A stretch of 64,000 bases of DNA from Pseudophaeomoniella oleicola (taxonomy: Eukaryota > Ascomycota > Eurotiomycetes > Phaeomoniellales > Phaeomoniellaceae). The stretch lies in the NCBI GenBank assembly GCA_003868215.1, contig QWDQ01000003.1:186001-250000 (forward strand), given 5' to 3'. This document shows, piece by piece, positions 44,916-56,965 of the stretch. Below the pieces are notes generated by a model. That model made no database searches and was not told the DNA's origin. It saw only the letters and a program-made list of their open reading frames with translations. Made by a program: the position numbers and the translations under genes. Each line of letters begins with the position of its first letter. Positions within the stretch are counted from its first letter, which is position 1.

Positions 44916-45963
44916 TCACGTCAAACCACGATCGTGGAGGTGCGATATTCGGCCACGGCCTAGGTTCATGACCGCGTAAAGATCGAGCAAAGCCTCTGAG
45001 CGGTCTATTGCATCTCCAATGCCCTGTATAGGAGCTACGTTGTTTTGCATACTTTCAAGATGGCTTCGCAGTTGTTCCAAGATGAGGCTTATTTCAGGAT
45101 CGGCTTGCAGCTATATCAAGTCAGACATGTAACAGGCCTTTGCATTTAGGAAACTTACAACATGTAGATTTGTGGGCTGTTTGACAACAGACACAGTGTT
45201 CCCCTCTGTCGTGTCTGTGTGTGTTGATTCCGACAGCATCGTTTTTGCAACCGGATGAAACTTCACGTCTATCAGCCTTGTGAAACCACTATCTTCTATG
45301 AAACTCACGTTTTTGGCTTGCTTTCTTCTCATTGATTCCGTACTCTTCAGAGCTCGCTCGAGGCTTTCCAGTTCCTGGTGGTCTTCGGAGAGCGCTGCTT
45401 TCTCTCTTTCGATTTCCATCTTTAGCAGCCCGAGTGAGTGATTGTTCGCTGTCAATTGTGACTCTAGTGCACGCTAGATTCAATCCATTCTTGTGAGCTA
45501 AAGTTCTCGGAGCTAATGGCAAGGGGCGCCGATAAGCAGGGGAGCATACATTCGTGTCTAACAGACTTTCGAAATCAAAGTCCGATTCCTGTGTTGCTGG
45601 AGGAAGTGGCAACTTCTTAGCACGCTTGCTCAGCCTAGACAATAGAAGTAAGCGATCTGCCGGCTGTTGTGACTGTTGCTGTTTCTTTGCACTCGATACT
45701 CACATCGAAATGACCTCTTCAATGCCCTGCTGTCTGTTGACTGTGTCATCCTCCACTTTATCTTCCTTTGGCGCACTACGTCCGGGTTTGCGATGCTTCT
45801 TTTGCACCAGCCCTGCCCGCTCAACATCTCGCAGAAGGCGTGTAATCCGAGCATGAAGCCCGTCTGGTGCCCGCTTCTGCCAGCTTTTGCTGATTTTCTT
45901 CTCAGAGATGGTATGAATCTGAGGCTCGAGCGTGGCAAAACTTGTGGGGTTGTGAAAAGGCAT
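44916..45963 (-). CDS. CENP-Q/Fta7-like kinetochore protein
   Basis: Five exons (45963-45704, 45634-45550, 45473-about 45306, about 45257-45159, 45110-44916) give 268 residues with every junction in frame. Introns are about 48-76 bp. The protein opens MPFHNPTSFATLEPQIHTIS and contains KISKSWQKR, the block LPLPPATQESDFDFESLLDT, then a coiled coil (RALESQLTANNHSLGLLKME on), and ends with ILEQLRSHLESMQNNVAPIQ. That order matches fungal CENP-Q (Fta7), a COMA-type inner-kinetochore subunit linking CENP-A chromatin to the outer kinetochore. Other fungal members have a longer, basic N-terminus, so an upstream exon may be missing from this model. Family call is by pattern memory and would need a profile search. 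Confidence 0.7.
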
Positions 45964-46680
45964 TATCAATGCCTGTTTTCATCGGGTTCGTAACGAGAGA
46001 AATGGATCATCCGCAAAATCACACCCCAGATCTTTCAGTATGTTCGTGATGTGATATAGTTGAGAGACGGGTGGATAGAGATTGTCGAGGTCTTTATCTC
46101 AATGGCTACAGCTTTCGGAACTCAGGAGCACAGAATTTGCAGGGTACGTGAAAATCAGCGTGAAGTCTTGGTAGTTAGATGAGGGCATGTTTTGATTTTA
46201 CCCGATGTGGGAAACGCGCTTGCGATTATCAAACGCTATCAGATGACGGTCCGCTGATTTGCACCCATCAATTAATATTATTCTTAGTATCACAGAGCAG
46301 TCCATAGTCATCTAGCTTTTTGCGATTACTGAATATTACTCTGGCACATTATAAACATTACTGCCTTTTCTACTACCTAGGCCGGCGAGTATACGCACAT
46401 AAGATACCTACCTACCTTATCTAGGTACTTTAGGTAGATATACCGTGGCTAGCTCCAGCAAATTACCTAGTTCTTGATCAGGGGAGAGACACCTGACCTC
46501 CTGACGATCGCAAAGGAGAGATTTATCCAGCTTCTTTTCATAACTCCAAGGCTCATAATTCTCCGTAGTTCCCTGGGTATAATGCCGATATCGACTTCCA
46601 AAATGGAGGGAAGACGATCGAAAAGCAAAACAAGAATAGTTCCCTTCGACGCCCAAAGATGAAATAGCAAGATTTCGTGG
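45964..46680. other. Intergenic with AGGTA-type repeats
   Basis: About 720 bp between the bHLH gene and the CENP-Q-like gene. A dense run of TACCT/AGGTA units lies at 46404-46441. An upstream CENP-Q exon could lie at the low end; none is supported. Confidence 0.55.
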
Positions 46681-48096
46681 TCATAAGCCATGCAGGTTCC
46701 GTAACCTACCCAATTCCTTCCTGAGGTTACTGTTGCTTTCTTTAACAGCGTGCATATGCTGCATCGTTTCATCCAACTTCTTTTTGAATGCTTGGCTCAT
46801 TTTCATACCCGGGATCAGTGTGAATAGGCGTACTTGGGCTTTCTCAATACGTGCTCTTCGCTTAGCCTCTGAAGCCTTGTGGTTCTCCTTTTTCTGCGAC
46901 TCGGAGAGACGAGGCCTAGGAGAGTTTTTCTTCCTTCTTTCCTTATCGCTTCCCGCAGGTTTGGAACGGGATTTCTTCTGAATTCCTGCCTCAGTGGCTA
47001 TCGGTACCCCCGCCACCTTCTCCCTTAGTTCCGTATTAACCTTGGCATCGCTCTTGGGGCTAGACCGCTTTCTTTTCCTTGCAATGTCCATATTGACGTT
47101 ATTGCCCACTCTTTCCAGAGACTCCTGGGTGGGTTGATCCGACAATTGCTTCCGCTTCTTGATTGCCGAGTCATGAGACTGACGCCCAACTTCCCGTTCA
47201 GGGCTGTTCCGACGTGTATTGATTGCACTGGGTACAGGCTCGAGTCCGTAATACGCAAGGCTTCTCTCCGTCTTGGAGAGCTCTGCCTGTGCCTGAGCAG
47301 ACAAACGATCGGGGTTCCACGTAGGGTCAGTACCGTATGTCATGGCTAGTTGGGCATGACTTGTTGGCCGTATACCATGGGCCATCATGGTATCCTGATT
47401 TGGGAATCTGTTGGGAGGTACAACTGCAGCAAGGAGATTTTCATGATCCTGGGATGTGGTCCCATCGTTCATGAAGGGCGCTGAGTATGAAGCGTGGCTT
47501 GCTGTCATCATTGAGTGATAGAAGCTCTTCATCTGTGAGTAAGGATCGGGTCGTGACCCATTGTTCGATGGCGAAGGGGCCATGACGTCTAATCCGCTTG
47601 AGTATGATACATTTGAATCGGATGCGCTGTGTATTAGCTGGGGCGCAATGGTCCCCGCCGGATTCAGCCCAAAATCCTGGTTCGCAATAGTATTGCCATT
47701 GAAGATAAGAGGTTGCGCGCCGTCGTACGTGCCATGATATTGCGGCCAGAACTCATCCAAGACATCTAGAGTCGGTGGCATTGTGGAAGACATGCCACGC
47801 GCAGGCCGTGGAGGCGGATCCTTCCAGTTATCTGTATGCGTGTATTGGGATGTCAGCGCTTCAATGCGCGAATTGAATTGCGATACTTCATTGTTTGAGA
47901 GGATCGGTGGGCCATGAGAGTCTGGAGGCGGTTGTGACGGTGGGTCCGGCAACAAGCCTGCCAGCGAGTTTGAGGAGTCTGGAATGAGATGTGTCAGTAT
48001 GGCCAATTTCTATGGATATCTTTTTATGATGGCAGACCTACATCCGAAGATTGTGGGGGAGTCCATTGTCGACGGCCTTTGTACGACGGCTGTCAT
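46681..48096 (-). CDS. bHLH transcription factor
   Basis: Exon 1 (48096-48042) and exon 2 (47978-46681) join across a 63-bp intron (GTAGGT donor, TTCCAG acceptor), giving 450 residues from MTAVVQRPSTMDSPTIFG. The C-terminus (377-450) is a basic helix-loop-helix: basic region ENHKASEAKRRARIEKAQ, helix 1 RLFTLIPG, loop, and helix 2 FKKKLDETMQHMHAVKES, ending in a short leucine-containing coil. The His, Glu and Arg that read the E-box CACGTG in class B bHLH proteins are all present (H-x3-E-x3-R). The long N-terminal part is Pro/Ser/Asn-rich and disordered, a likely activation region, and a nuclear-localisation-like run KKRKQ and ARKRKRSSPK is seen before the bHLH. The specific family member is not recognised. 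Confidence 0.85.
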
Positions 48097-49794
48097 GATG
48101 GAACGGTCGTACAAGGTAGAAGATGTACTGGTCACAGAAATACCATGACGATCAAATCTGCTGATCGTGCCTGTTGATACGAGGTCTTTTTGAGAGATCT
48201 TGCCGTATTCCGTTCCAGGGAAATTGTTGGTTGATATTGAGTATTCCTGCAGTGTGCGACCGAGCTGTACATATGATATGACATGAACGGTGCAGCAAAT
48301 CGTCGAGTTATTATTCGAGCCACAAACAAGGCACTGAAATATACGAGGGGGAAGTGAGAGAGTCTCTATCTTCCTCTGTTCCAAACCTCGAACGCCGTCT
48401 GGGACGTCGTGGTGCTGGTGGTTATTCAGGGTAGGGTGCCAGTATACAAATGGGGACAGTGAAGGCAGCGGGAAATAATCTTCACATGCAAATTCATGTG
48501 CAATTGTTACCTTAGTTATTGCAAGGTACGTACGTCTTCGCCTAACCTTCCTTTCTTCCACCTCACCTCAACTTGCCCGATGTTTGTTTGGGTCATGCGC
48601 CCATTCACCCGCATTTCGCAAGAACTTGGAGCGGTGAACTAATTATGACCGATAGCATCTACTACGGTATTTAAGCGGTCGGTATTCGCCCATTAGTGCT
48701 CACATGGTTAAAGCTTGGGTCCATTCCAGTGGCTCATCTTAACTAATGTACGAAGCTACATACTACGTACCTACCCAGTAATACATCCAGGAAACCTAGG
48801 TAATTAGTGTCCGCCTTTTCCCACCAATGTACACTACACTCTCTCTTACCCCGGACTCTGATGTTTGGTACGAGCACTACCCCAAGACTGTCGACCCGTG
48901 CTCGCTGAAAGTATCCAAAGTATCCTCGAGGCATCTTATGATCATCTCTGCTGAAGACGTCACGAGGCGGCCTATCTCTTTCCTACAAGTCCGGGATAAC
49001 GTAGATCCATGAACGGTCCTTCAGTCGGCTACTGGTGTCTATTCAGTCAAAACGCGGCTCAAAAAACATCAACGCTCATTTTGATCTGGAAGGATTGTTA
49101 TTGTTTAAGAGTGTATCTCTACATCACCAGAGTCGGTTGTGTCACATCATCTTTGGCAGAAGATGATAAGTTCTCTCTCTGACATCTGACATCAGATAGA
49201 TCCTCGACCACGCTGTCCACATGTACACTTTACAAACGAGATCATCTGCATCGTCGGCTCCTGCAGAGTGGTCCAGGTCCGACTGATCATGGGTCACTTG
49301 ACACGCCCACACGTCAAATCCTCCTTTTCATGATGTTCACTCCATCAATCTAGGTGTCGGCCAACCTGTACCTGGCTAATCCTGAACAATGTTGGTGGGA
49401 GGCAACTAGTCACTAGCACCAGTCGATCCCCCAGAATGCCTTCAGCTTGGACCTTCACACCGTCATTTTCAATACTTCACCGATCATCACTCCGTGGTGG
49501 TAAATTATTACTACTACGGACGTATACCCTCTGAGCAAGATCTCGCGCCACGAAAGATGCTTTCGGCCCAATACGAGGTAGGTTATAAAATCAGCTAAGT
49601 GCTATCTGTCATAGCCGTAGCATTATGATTAGAGGCCAGAACAAAAAGCAAATTACGTGCGGCCAGAACGGAAGCTATGCTAGAGTACCAAAAATCCAAA
49701 CTCCTGGGAATACTTTTCGACGACAGCATATCTGAGCATATATCAGACACCAATTGGTGGTGAAGAAGAGGAAGTGTCTACTGGCCCCCCAAAG
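48097..49794. other. Gene-free stretch of 1.7 kb
   Basis: Between the 5' end of the bHLH gene and the 3' end of the MFS transporter. No frame longer than about 180 codons and none recognised. A TACTACGTACCTACC-type motif is at about 48760-48776 and ACCTAGGTAATTAG at about 48796-48809. A long regulated 5' leader for the bHLH gene is possible. Confidence 0.5.
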
Positions 49795-51946
49795 TCATTC
49801 AGCCGCGGGTGGCTGCTCTACCTTCTCGGCCAACCTGGGCAGGCTAATAAACAGGACAAGCGCAAGAGCTATACCAGCAGTAATGATACCTTGCATGAAC
49901 GTAACATGCAGTGCGAGCGAGTAGGCTTTTATTGCTGTTGAGGATCTGTCAGTGATGGTCATTTTGAGAACGAAGGGAAATCAGTCTCACCTTGTTGCCG
50001 ATATATTGGTGGGAGATCCTTGATCTTCTCGACCGCTTTCCGAACCTCTTCAATGACCTTGCCCTTCTCTGGACCTTCTACGATTTTGGCGAGATAATAT
50101 ACAAGTGAATTTTGTGCCACGAGACTGCTGACGGCCACGCCCATCACGGTACCCAGGTTGCGAAAGAGCATCAAAGTCGACGTCGCAACTGCCATGTCCT
50201 CGGTTGATGTAACGGACAATTGGGCAATGGTCACTGTTGGGAAACTGAACCCTTGGCCTGTCATGGGGAGCGCAACGAACCATGCGTACACAGCCGTGGG
50301 GAGTCCGTCTGACATGAATGTGAGGGAGATGAGGCCCGCTAGAATGAGAGAATATCCTAAAATGAGGGTTGGTTTAATGCGTCCGGTGTAGGTTATGAGG
50401 TTTCCTGTCACAATCGTTAGCTTCCAGTCCCGTTTTTGTGGTCCCGAGGTCTCACCTGTCACGAACGCCGCAGTCATGTTCGTGAGAAATGGTATGATAA
50501 GGCGAGTTCCAGATCGGGTGGGCGAGTCCAACAGGGTTGCCTGGAAGTATAGAGGTATGTTGAATAGTACTGTATTCATTGACATTGCGTTGAGGAAGTT
50601 GGAGAAGACAAGATTGCCGCGAGGAATCTGAAAAAGCATGTGTAACGGCATGACTGGCTTCGCTGCCTTTTGCTCGACGCGAATGAGGGCGGTTCCAAAA
50701 AAGAGGGAAAGCACAAGAAACGTTGGGATCAGAGGATGCGTCCAAGGTATGGTATTTCCACCAAGGTTCAAGAACAATATCAGAGACATGGTCGTAGATG
50801 CCAAGCACAAGGATCCGAGGAGGTCAAATGATGCGATAGTCTTCAGCAAGGGCTGAGGATTGTGCCTCGCCAGCTCCGGCCCAAGGTTGGACGGGACGGC
50901 AAAATATACTACCACCACGACTAGGCACACTATGGGAACTTGAATGCCGAATTCCTATCTTTTTCTCAGCATCATCGAAAAGCACGGATAGATTTACTTA
51001 CCCATCTCCATCCGAGCGTTTCCGCGAGGAAGCCACCAAGCGCAGCACCAAGTGAGCAACCAATGCCGTACGAAAGATTCAGCCATGACAGATAAGCTCC
51101 TCTACGACGAAGAGGCAGGAGGTCAGACATGAGAATGGCGCCTTGAGAAATTGAAGCACCGGCCCCAAGTCCACACAAAGCCCGAGCCAGTATAAAATGC
51201 AGAATCGTTGGTGCAAGGGCGCACCACAGGGTTCCAAGTGCAAATGCCACGAGGCCGAACAGCAACGGAAATCGTCTGCCAAAAGTGTCTGAGACGCGAG
51301 CGAACATCGGCGCAAATGAGGAGGAGGTCAACAAAAAGGCCGTAGAGAACCATGACGCTTCATTAGAGGCGTCAAAGTACGTGGATATTACCGGATGCGA
51401 TGAGGCCATCAATGTGCTGTCGAAGGATCCCACAAACCAGGTCAAGAAAATTGACACAAAAAGGGCATAAAAGCGGAAATCTGAGATATCAACCAGGAAC
51501 CGCCCACCCTTTTTAATGACTCCTTCTTCGATATTCGCGTCCTGTCCTGCCGAGATTGACTTCCTCGGATGAAAAGAGGTAGTCATTTTGCCGTTGAATT
51601 GGCGTTCAGGAGCAGGCCTCGCCAACGACACTCTACTGGGCCGGTGACGTATTGTCTGGGCGTTACTGATGGTACGTGTTAAGCCTGAATAGCTGAAGGC
51701 CATGGTGGAGGACTTCCTCCTCAGCGATGAGCTGAATGCACCTAGACTACCGGACAATCCTGGGACTGTCGTATTCTCCCCTGTAGCATATCGGTCTAAG
51801 AGCTGATCCACAGGTGCTTCATCGTCCATCAGGCCTTCTTCTCCCTCACTGTCATATTCGGTCGGCTGGTATCCCTCGCTCGAGGCGGCATCTATATTAG
51901 ACATATCGTCTCCCGAAAGGAGGCCTGTTCGTTCGTTGGCTGCCAT
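49795..51946 (-). CDS. MFS transporter, 14-TM type (Vba/Fnx-like)
   Basis: Exons 51946-51002, 50954-49991 (holding a further in-frame 51-nt intron near 50460-50402) and 49934-49795 give about 665 residues. The start is the ATG at 51946 (MAANERTGLLSGDD); another ATG at 51982 is in frame. A long acidic cytosolic N-terminus (EYDSEGEEGLMDDEAP) precedes a 14-helix DHA2-type MFS core. Motif A-like text is RVSDTFGRRFPLLFG and motif C-like text is LNLSYGIGCSLGAALGGFLA. The layout and the N-terminal TGLLSG resemble fungal vacuolar basic amino acid/drug transporters of the Vba/Fnx group, where a dileucine-type acidic leader sorts the protein to the vacuole. Substrate and membrane are inference. Confidence 0.88.
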
Positions 51947-53350
51947 GTTGCTGTGGGTTGGGACAAAACGAAAAGAGTTCATGAAAGCCAGCAAAGGAAC
52001 AAACGGGTGAAACAACAGACGAATACTTGAAATTGCTTATCACTGCTGTTTGTAGTTTGACTAGAGGCACCGCACATCAGACGAACAAGATGGTGAAAAT
52101 TGACGATCAGGTCAAAAAGGTACTCTTGCAGGTATCAATTTGCTCACACTACACTTGCGTGACCCCGATGACTCAGCTATCCAATCTTCGATGTCCGTCA
52201 GAAGCAGAAAAGAAAAAGGTGCAACCGAAACTCCACGGGAACTTGTCTTTACCTATAAGTTAGCTATCTTAGCACACCCCCAGTTGGATTTCAGGCACAT
52301 TGAGGCGGTGGAGCTCGCTCACTCACGCGATGTCCTTCCTTCGGAGGACAGGCCGAACGGCGGACACGGAGGGGACCGCCTCTCTCTCGGCGGTATTGAG
52401 ATCAGGGCAGGGCAGTACAATCTCTTATGGCCGCCGATAGGATGTTCGGACGCACATATCCTCAAGCATTGTCAATCAGCAGCTCATATCGTGTCTAGTT
52501 GGGCGATTCGATCAGACCTGTAAACGCGGGTTCGACAGAGTCGATATTCTTCAACAACGTAGACAATCCGTTTCTTCAGCACGAACATTAATTTTCTTTT
52601 TATTGGGGCTCTGCTTATCGGGGCTGCGGCGCTTGTAACCTACACTTTGGGATATGCACAGATACCTTATCTGCTGTTCGTATTCCGTATTTACGTGGGG
52701 ACATCAGCGAGCCGCATTGACTATTTGGGCACAGTGTTACATATTAGTAGGCAAATAAGACACCTAGATTAAATATGTGAACAATATCGATCGAGGAAAA
52801 TGGGAAAAAGGGGTTTACGGTAGTTAGGTAATAGTAGCCATTAGGTTGGGACGGAAGAACGGACGGGACGGACGAGTCATGTTGTCGTTGTTAGGCTCCT
52901 CCTGGACAAGTTACCTGGTAGGTGGCAGATTATATCCTCCCCTTTTTTGATTTTCTTCGTCAAATTCACTATATTACGGGGGATTGGGGTAATTAGATAT
53001 AAAAGAGGTAATTAACTTAGGTGGATGGGTGTGGGAGAAGGGAATATGAATGGAATATGAAGTGGCATCTACATAATATATAATATATAATACGTATACA
53101 TATCTTGCTTAGGTATGTAGGTTGGTTGGTTGGTTAACTTATCGAAAGCGAGCAAGCGATGAGAATATAATATATAGCAATTAGATTAAGGTAGATACAT
53201 ACATATATACAATGTGAATAGATAGCTAGAGCTCACAGTCGGTTTTATACATAAGCAAGATAGGTAGACAACAGCCACCACACTCCTCATATCAAATGGC
53301 CCATACGCATTGCATTGTATTGCTTTCGGGCCTCGTAAGACCGCAATGAC
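51947..53350. other. Gene-free stretch of 1.4 kb
   Basis: Holds the MFS promoter (low end) and the GEP3 3' region (high end). A GC-rich patch at about 52340-52400 contains several CGG triplets, and 53070-53200 is rich in ATATAATATATAA and GGTTGGTT units. No gene is supported; the 127-codon frame at 52140-52523 matches nothing I know. Confidence 0.55.
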
Positions 53351-55588
53351 TCAGAAAGACTTATTATTCTTCCTCTTCTTTTTGATTCTGCTCTCCTGCG
53401 TAGCAAGCATGTTAGAAATCGCCATGGTGTCACGAGATATGATTCCTTTCCCACCCGGGGTGAAGATCTCGATTTGCGGTCGAGGCACAGAGGCCCAGAT
53501 ATCTGCTTCGCCACGACTTGGTGCTTTCGTGATGGGCCAGGGTGTGAATTCGGAGGAGGTCGCCGAAGCTTCAGGGTTGTCTTCTTGAGGAAGGGGTTTT
53601 TGGGATTTTTGGTTCTTGTTCTTGTTGTTGTCGGTGTCTAATCTAGCTTTCCTCTGGTTCCGGAACAACTCCAGACTTGAACCTTTCAACCTCACGTTGC
53701 AAGTAATCTCGACCCATCCGACACCTTCGATGACAATATCTGTGGCGAAGATCCTAAATGGGAGGTCTTCCACTTTTTTGCGAGTCTCCCTTGATCTGCC
53801 TTCCATGACTTTTGCTGCGTAGCTTTTCGTGATATCATTGCTGAGTGTGAAGATGCCCGCGGAACGCACGTTCTGGCCTGCATCCGAGGAGAGAAGACTA
53901 GGAATACCTGATGAGATGGTTTGATTTTGAATACCTTCGGCTTTCAGGGTTGACGTCAGGTGAGTTGATACATTGTGAGGGAGGAACGGAGAGGCAAGTA
54001 AGACATAGTCGTGGACTTCCGGTTGTTCGTGAGGCTGGGTATCGAGTGTGCTTAGCGCATCTGTATGTTCAGAACTTTCACTCGACGCGGCCGTGGTGAC
54101 AGGGGTGATACGGACAAGGCCTCCGCCGATAAGCAACGACTGCACTGGTTTGAGACTGACCTTATCTAATTTGGGACGTTTGGTCATAACCAGCGAAGTT
54201 CGGTGCTCTGGTGCGACAAAGGCTTCAAGTGGAGAACGGAAAAGGCCCGGTAGATCGATCAGCTCTCCTCGTCTCCCACTGCCAGCAGCGAAAGGGAGCC
54301 TGATAGGCGACGCTGTGGTTCCAGGCAACGAAGAAACTAGGGGAAGTGTTGGATATGGAACCAATGGCTGCGATGGAGGCATGAGTGCAGATGTCATGTT
54401 TTCGGCGTCAGCGTGAATCTGCTCCCGCAGTTGATCAAAATCTGGTTCTGCCTCCCCACTGCCTTTGGGGTAGAGAACTTCGAACAGGTTGCTTTTCCCG
54501 ACATTGACCTTCCCGACCATCCAGTTTCCGCCGCCTCTCCGCAGAATGTCTTCCTTGATCTCTTTCGTGTGCCATCCCCGCTTTGAACTGACTAGATGTA
54601 TGTTCCCCAATCTTGCTCGCTCGTGATCTGACCCAAGTGCTGACCTCAAAGTCTTGATGAACCAGGGCATCAAGCTCTCAACTTGATTTTGGGATGGAAG
54701 AAGTATATCGGCTCTTGTGATTATGAAGCTAACGGTTGTCGTATGCCCTCCTTTATACATTGTTGATTTCGCTCGTCGATTCCTCGATCTCTGCTGTACT
54801 AGTGATAATTTTTCGAACACATTCGGAAGAAGAGAGGCAGGGAAATCGGCTGCATCCAGAACGTGATAGACATGATTACGGTGGAAAGGAGATTCGTCGA
54901 TGATAGCAGCTATCGACCCTACAGTAGGATGTAAGATGGGATTTCCGATGTTCTCTTTCGCCAAGTCATGGCATCGATCGCAGACAGCTTGTGACAATCT
55001 ATCGGCGCTGCCAGATATAGCGCTATCCCTAGAATCTGACAATCGTGCTCCTTCGGCAACATCCTTCTGCGTTGAGTCATACCCCTCTGGATATCTATAC
55101 TCGGCTTCGTCCGTTGCTATTCCATGTTCTTCGGGTGGTAGAGAGACTCCCACCACCTCGGGCGCATCCTGCCCTAAGAATTTCTCATTTCCCTGCTGAG
55201 GAGCATCTGAAACAGGCAAGTCTCCCAATTGTCCTGCCTCTAGAAGCGGCGCGTTTGCAACTTTCCGGGCAATCTTTTTAATCGAGTTCCTCCCGTAAAA
55301 GCCAGCTTTGTTGGTAGGATCATCATGTGTCAGAGCGCCACAACCGGGGCACGCTCTGGGAAGTACATGTAGATAAGTGTTTACGGAGTCCACTACTATA
55401 GGTTCGGTGGTTTCAGAGACTGGGACCGGATTTTGGGCTCTGTGACATGAGGAGCAAAATGGTCGTTGTGTCGCAATCTTTACCGGGCTCTTCCAGATCG
55501 CTGCTGGTGCTGCATTTCGCAGTGACCGTTGGGGTCCATGGGAAACCTGTAGTAAGCGTGCCAACAGCCGCAGTTGTCTGCTGTTCAT
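53351..55588 (-). CDS. GEP3: GEP3-like circularly permuted mitochondrial GTPase
   Basis: Single exon, 745 residues from ATG at 55588. N-terminal arginine-rich text (RLLARLLQVSHGPQRSLRNA) looks like a mitochondrial presequence. A YqeH-like zinc site follows: Cys80/Cys83 (CPGCGALTHDD) and Cys203/Cys206 (CDRCHDL). The GTPase motifs come in permuted order: G4 as TRAD (291-294), G5 as SSKRG (334-338), G1/P-loop as GKVNVGKSN (359-367), then G3 as DLPGL. That order marks the YqeH/GEP3 group. GEP3 (genetic interactor of prohibitins) acts in mitochondrial ribosome small-subunit assembly. The protein is longer than the yeast one (about 560), with low-complexity inserts around 140-200. The region around 620 carries KVMEGRSRETRKK, typical of the C-terminal half. 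Confidence 0.88.
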   Translation of the reverse strand: MNSRQLRLLARLLQVSHGPQRSLRNAAPAAIWKSPVKIATQRPFCSSCHRAQNPVPVSETTEPIVVDSVNTYLHVLPRACPGCGALTHDDPTNKAGFYGRNSIKKIARKVANAPLLEAGQLGDLPVSDAPQQGNEKFLGQDAPEVVGVSLPPEEHGIATDEAEYRYPEGYDSTQKDVAEGARLSDSRDSAISGSADRLSQAVCDRCHDLAKENIGNPILHPTVGSIAAIIDESPFHRNHVYHVLDAADFPASLLPNVFEKLSLVQQRSRNRRAKSTMYKGGHTTTVSFIITRADILLPSQNQVESLMPWFIKTLRSALGSDHERARLGNIHLVSSKRGWHTKEIKEDILRRGGGNWMVGKVNVGKSNLFEVLYPKGSGEAEPDFDQLREQIHADAENMTSALMPPSQPLVPYPTLPLVSSLPGTTASPIRLPFAAGSGRRGELIDLPGLFRSPLEAFVAPEHRTSLVMTKRPKLDKVSLKPVQSLLIGGGLVRITPVTTAASSESSEHTDALSTLDTQPHEQPEVHDYVLLASPFLPHNVSTHLTSTLKAEGIQNQTISSGIPSLLSSDAGQNVRSAGIFTLSNDITKSYAAKVMEGRSRETRKKVEDLPFRIFATDIVIEGVGWVEITCNVRLKGSSLELFRNQRKARLDTDNNKNKNQKSQKPLPQEDNPEASATSSEFTPWPITKAPSRGEADIWASVPRPQIEIFTPGGKGIISRDTMAISNMLATQESRIKKKRKNNKSF

Positions 55589-55836
55589 TTCTGTGTTATC
55601 TGCATATCGTTATACGCGCAACAGAATCTTCAGGTTGTTCGGAACAGAAAATGCTTCTCAGTCATGTTCTGGAAATATCATTTCGTCGGAGAAATCGATC
55701 CGGACTTAAGCGGCGATAGGTAATTACGATAGTCGCTAAGATTAGATACGGTATCAACGTAGGAAACATACACATGCAGTCACAAACTCTACAGATATCG
55801 AGTCCCAGGCAAGACATTGATGTAAGTGGAAATTCC
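55589..55836. other. Short intergenic gap upstream of GEP3
   Basis: A 248-bp gap between the HMG-CoA lyase stop and the GEP3 start, both on the minus strand. No TATA box seen. Confidence 0.55.
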
Positions 55837-56965
55837 CTAGTTGTGCAATCTTGCCAAAGTAGCCTTTCCGGCTCTCGACGCGTTGGCCCTACCTAATTCC
55901 TCACTGATCCAGCTCCCAATTTCTGCCATCTCTTGTAAATTAATACCAGTTTGAAGCCCCAGACTATGCAACGTATGGACCAAATCCTCCGTAGCTAAAT
56001 TGCCAGTGGCACCTTTACTATATGGACATCCTCCAAGGCCACCAACGCTGCTGTCGAATGTGCGTATTCCGTGCTCGAGACCTACCATCGTGTTCACCAG
56101 TGCTTGGCCATAGGTGTCATGGAAGTGAAGTGCGAGGTCCTCATTCAGTATGCCGGCGGAACTCAGAGTCTTCAATAATGTCCTAGTTCGTGGAGCTGTT
56201 CCCATGCCTGTGGTGTCCGCAACAGAGACCTCGTCGCACCCCATGGAAAGTAGTGCGGTGACCACCTCCGCTACTTTGTGAGTATCAACGTCTGGACCTT
56301 CGTAAGGGCACCCAAGGGCTACCGAGACATATCCACGCACCCGTAGCCTCTTAGATTTGGCAAGGGCTACAATTGGCTTGAATCTTTCCAGCGATTCTGC
56401 AATTGAGCAGTTTAGATTTGCCTGAGAGAACGCTTCTGTAGCAGCAGCAAAGACGGAGACTTCTGTCGTATTTTCAGCCGGCGACAATCCATCTCCTTCC
56501 TTCATAGAGGATGCATGGTCTTGACTCGACGTGTATTGGCCTTCCATTATTTTCACCAAGTTTTCCATACCACGGATGTTGGGGACTAGGTAATTGTATG
56601 CCACCGGATGGGGTGAGGTAGGAGGATCGGAGAGGATGTTTTCCAAGATATCCGCAGTACTGGCCATCTGTGGGCTATTAGTAGGTGTCCTCGTCAATGC
56701 TGCACGCAATTCATACCTGCGGTACCCATTTTGCTGGTACAAAGCTTCCGGCTTCCAGATGTGATACCCCGGTTTTGGCCAGCCGGCGTATAAGCTCTAG
56801 TTTCGTCTCGAGGGGTATGCTTCTCTTCTCATTCTGCAGACCATCCCTCGGGCCAACCTCAACTACTCGGACATGGTCCTCACTGCGCGAACTGGTGGAA
56901 GCAAACCTCCCAAAAGCTTGCCCTCTGCGCAGACTAGCAGTGGCCCAAGTGGGGATCCGCTTCAT
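55837..56965 (-). CDS. Hydroxymethylglutaryl-CoA lyase
   Basis: Exon 1 (56965-56717) and exon 2 (56667-55837) join across a 49-bp intron (GTATGA donor, CCACAG acceptor), giving 359 residues. The start is the ATG at 56965; an in-frame GTG two codons earlier is not used. It is a DRE-TIM metallolyase: VVEVGPRDGLQNEK binds the divalent metal and holds the catalytic Arg/Asp, HFHDTYGQALVN supplies two metal-binding His residues, and GLGGCPYSKGATGNLATED carries the catalytic Cys loop of HMG-CoA lyase. The enzyme splits HMG-CoA into acetyl-CoA and acetoacetate in the last step of leucine breakdown. The N-terminus is basic and serine-rich (RIPTWATASLRRGQAFGRF), consistent with mitochondrial import. 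A short insertion is seen around 100-125 relative to the human enzyme. Confidence 0.93.

Noticed and set aside
52140-52523. 127-codon plus-strand frame upstream of the MFS gene
   Set aside because: No recognisable family, no clear promoter or start context, and composition is like surrounding non-coding DNA.
52500-52560. GGTTCGA-type text as a tRNA T-arm
   Set aside because: No matching acceptor, D-arm or anticodon stem could be built around it. No tRNA gene is supported anywhere in the window.
3161-56965. Carnitine carrier, AcuM-like regulator and HMG-CoA lyase as one catabolic cluster
   Set aside because: They share a metabolic theme, but are separated by more than 10-35 kb of unrelated genes and lie among housekeeping loci. 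Chance is the simpler explanation.
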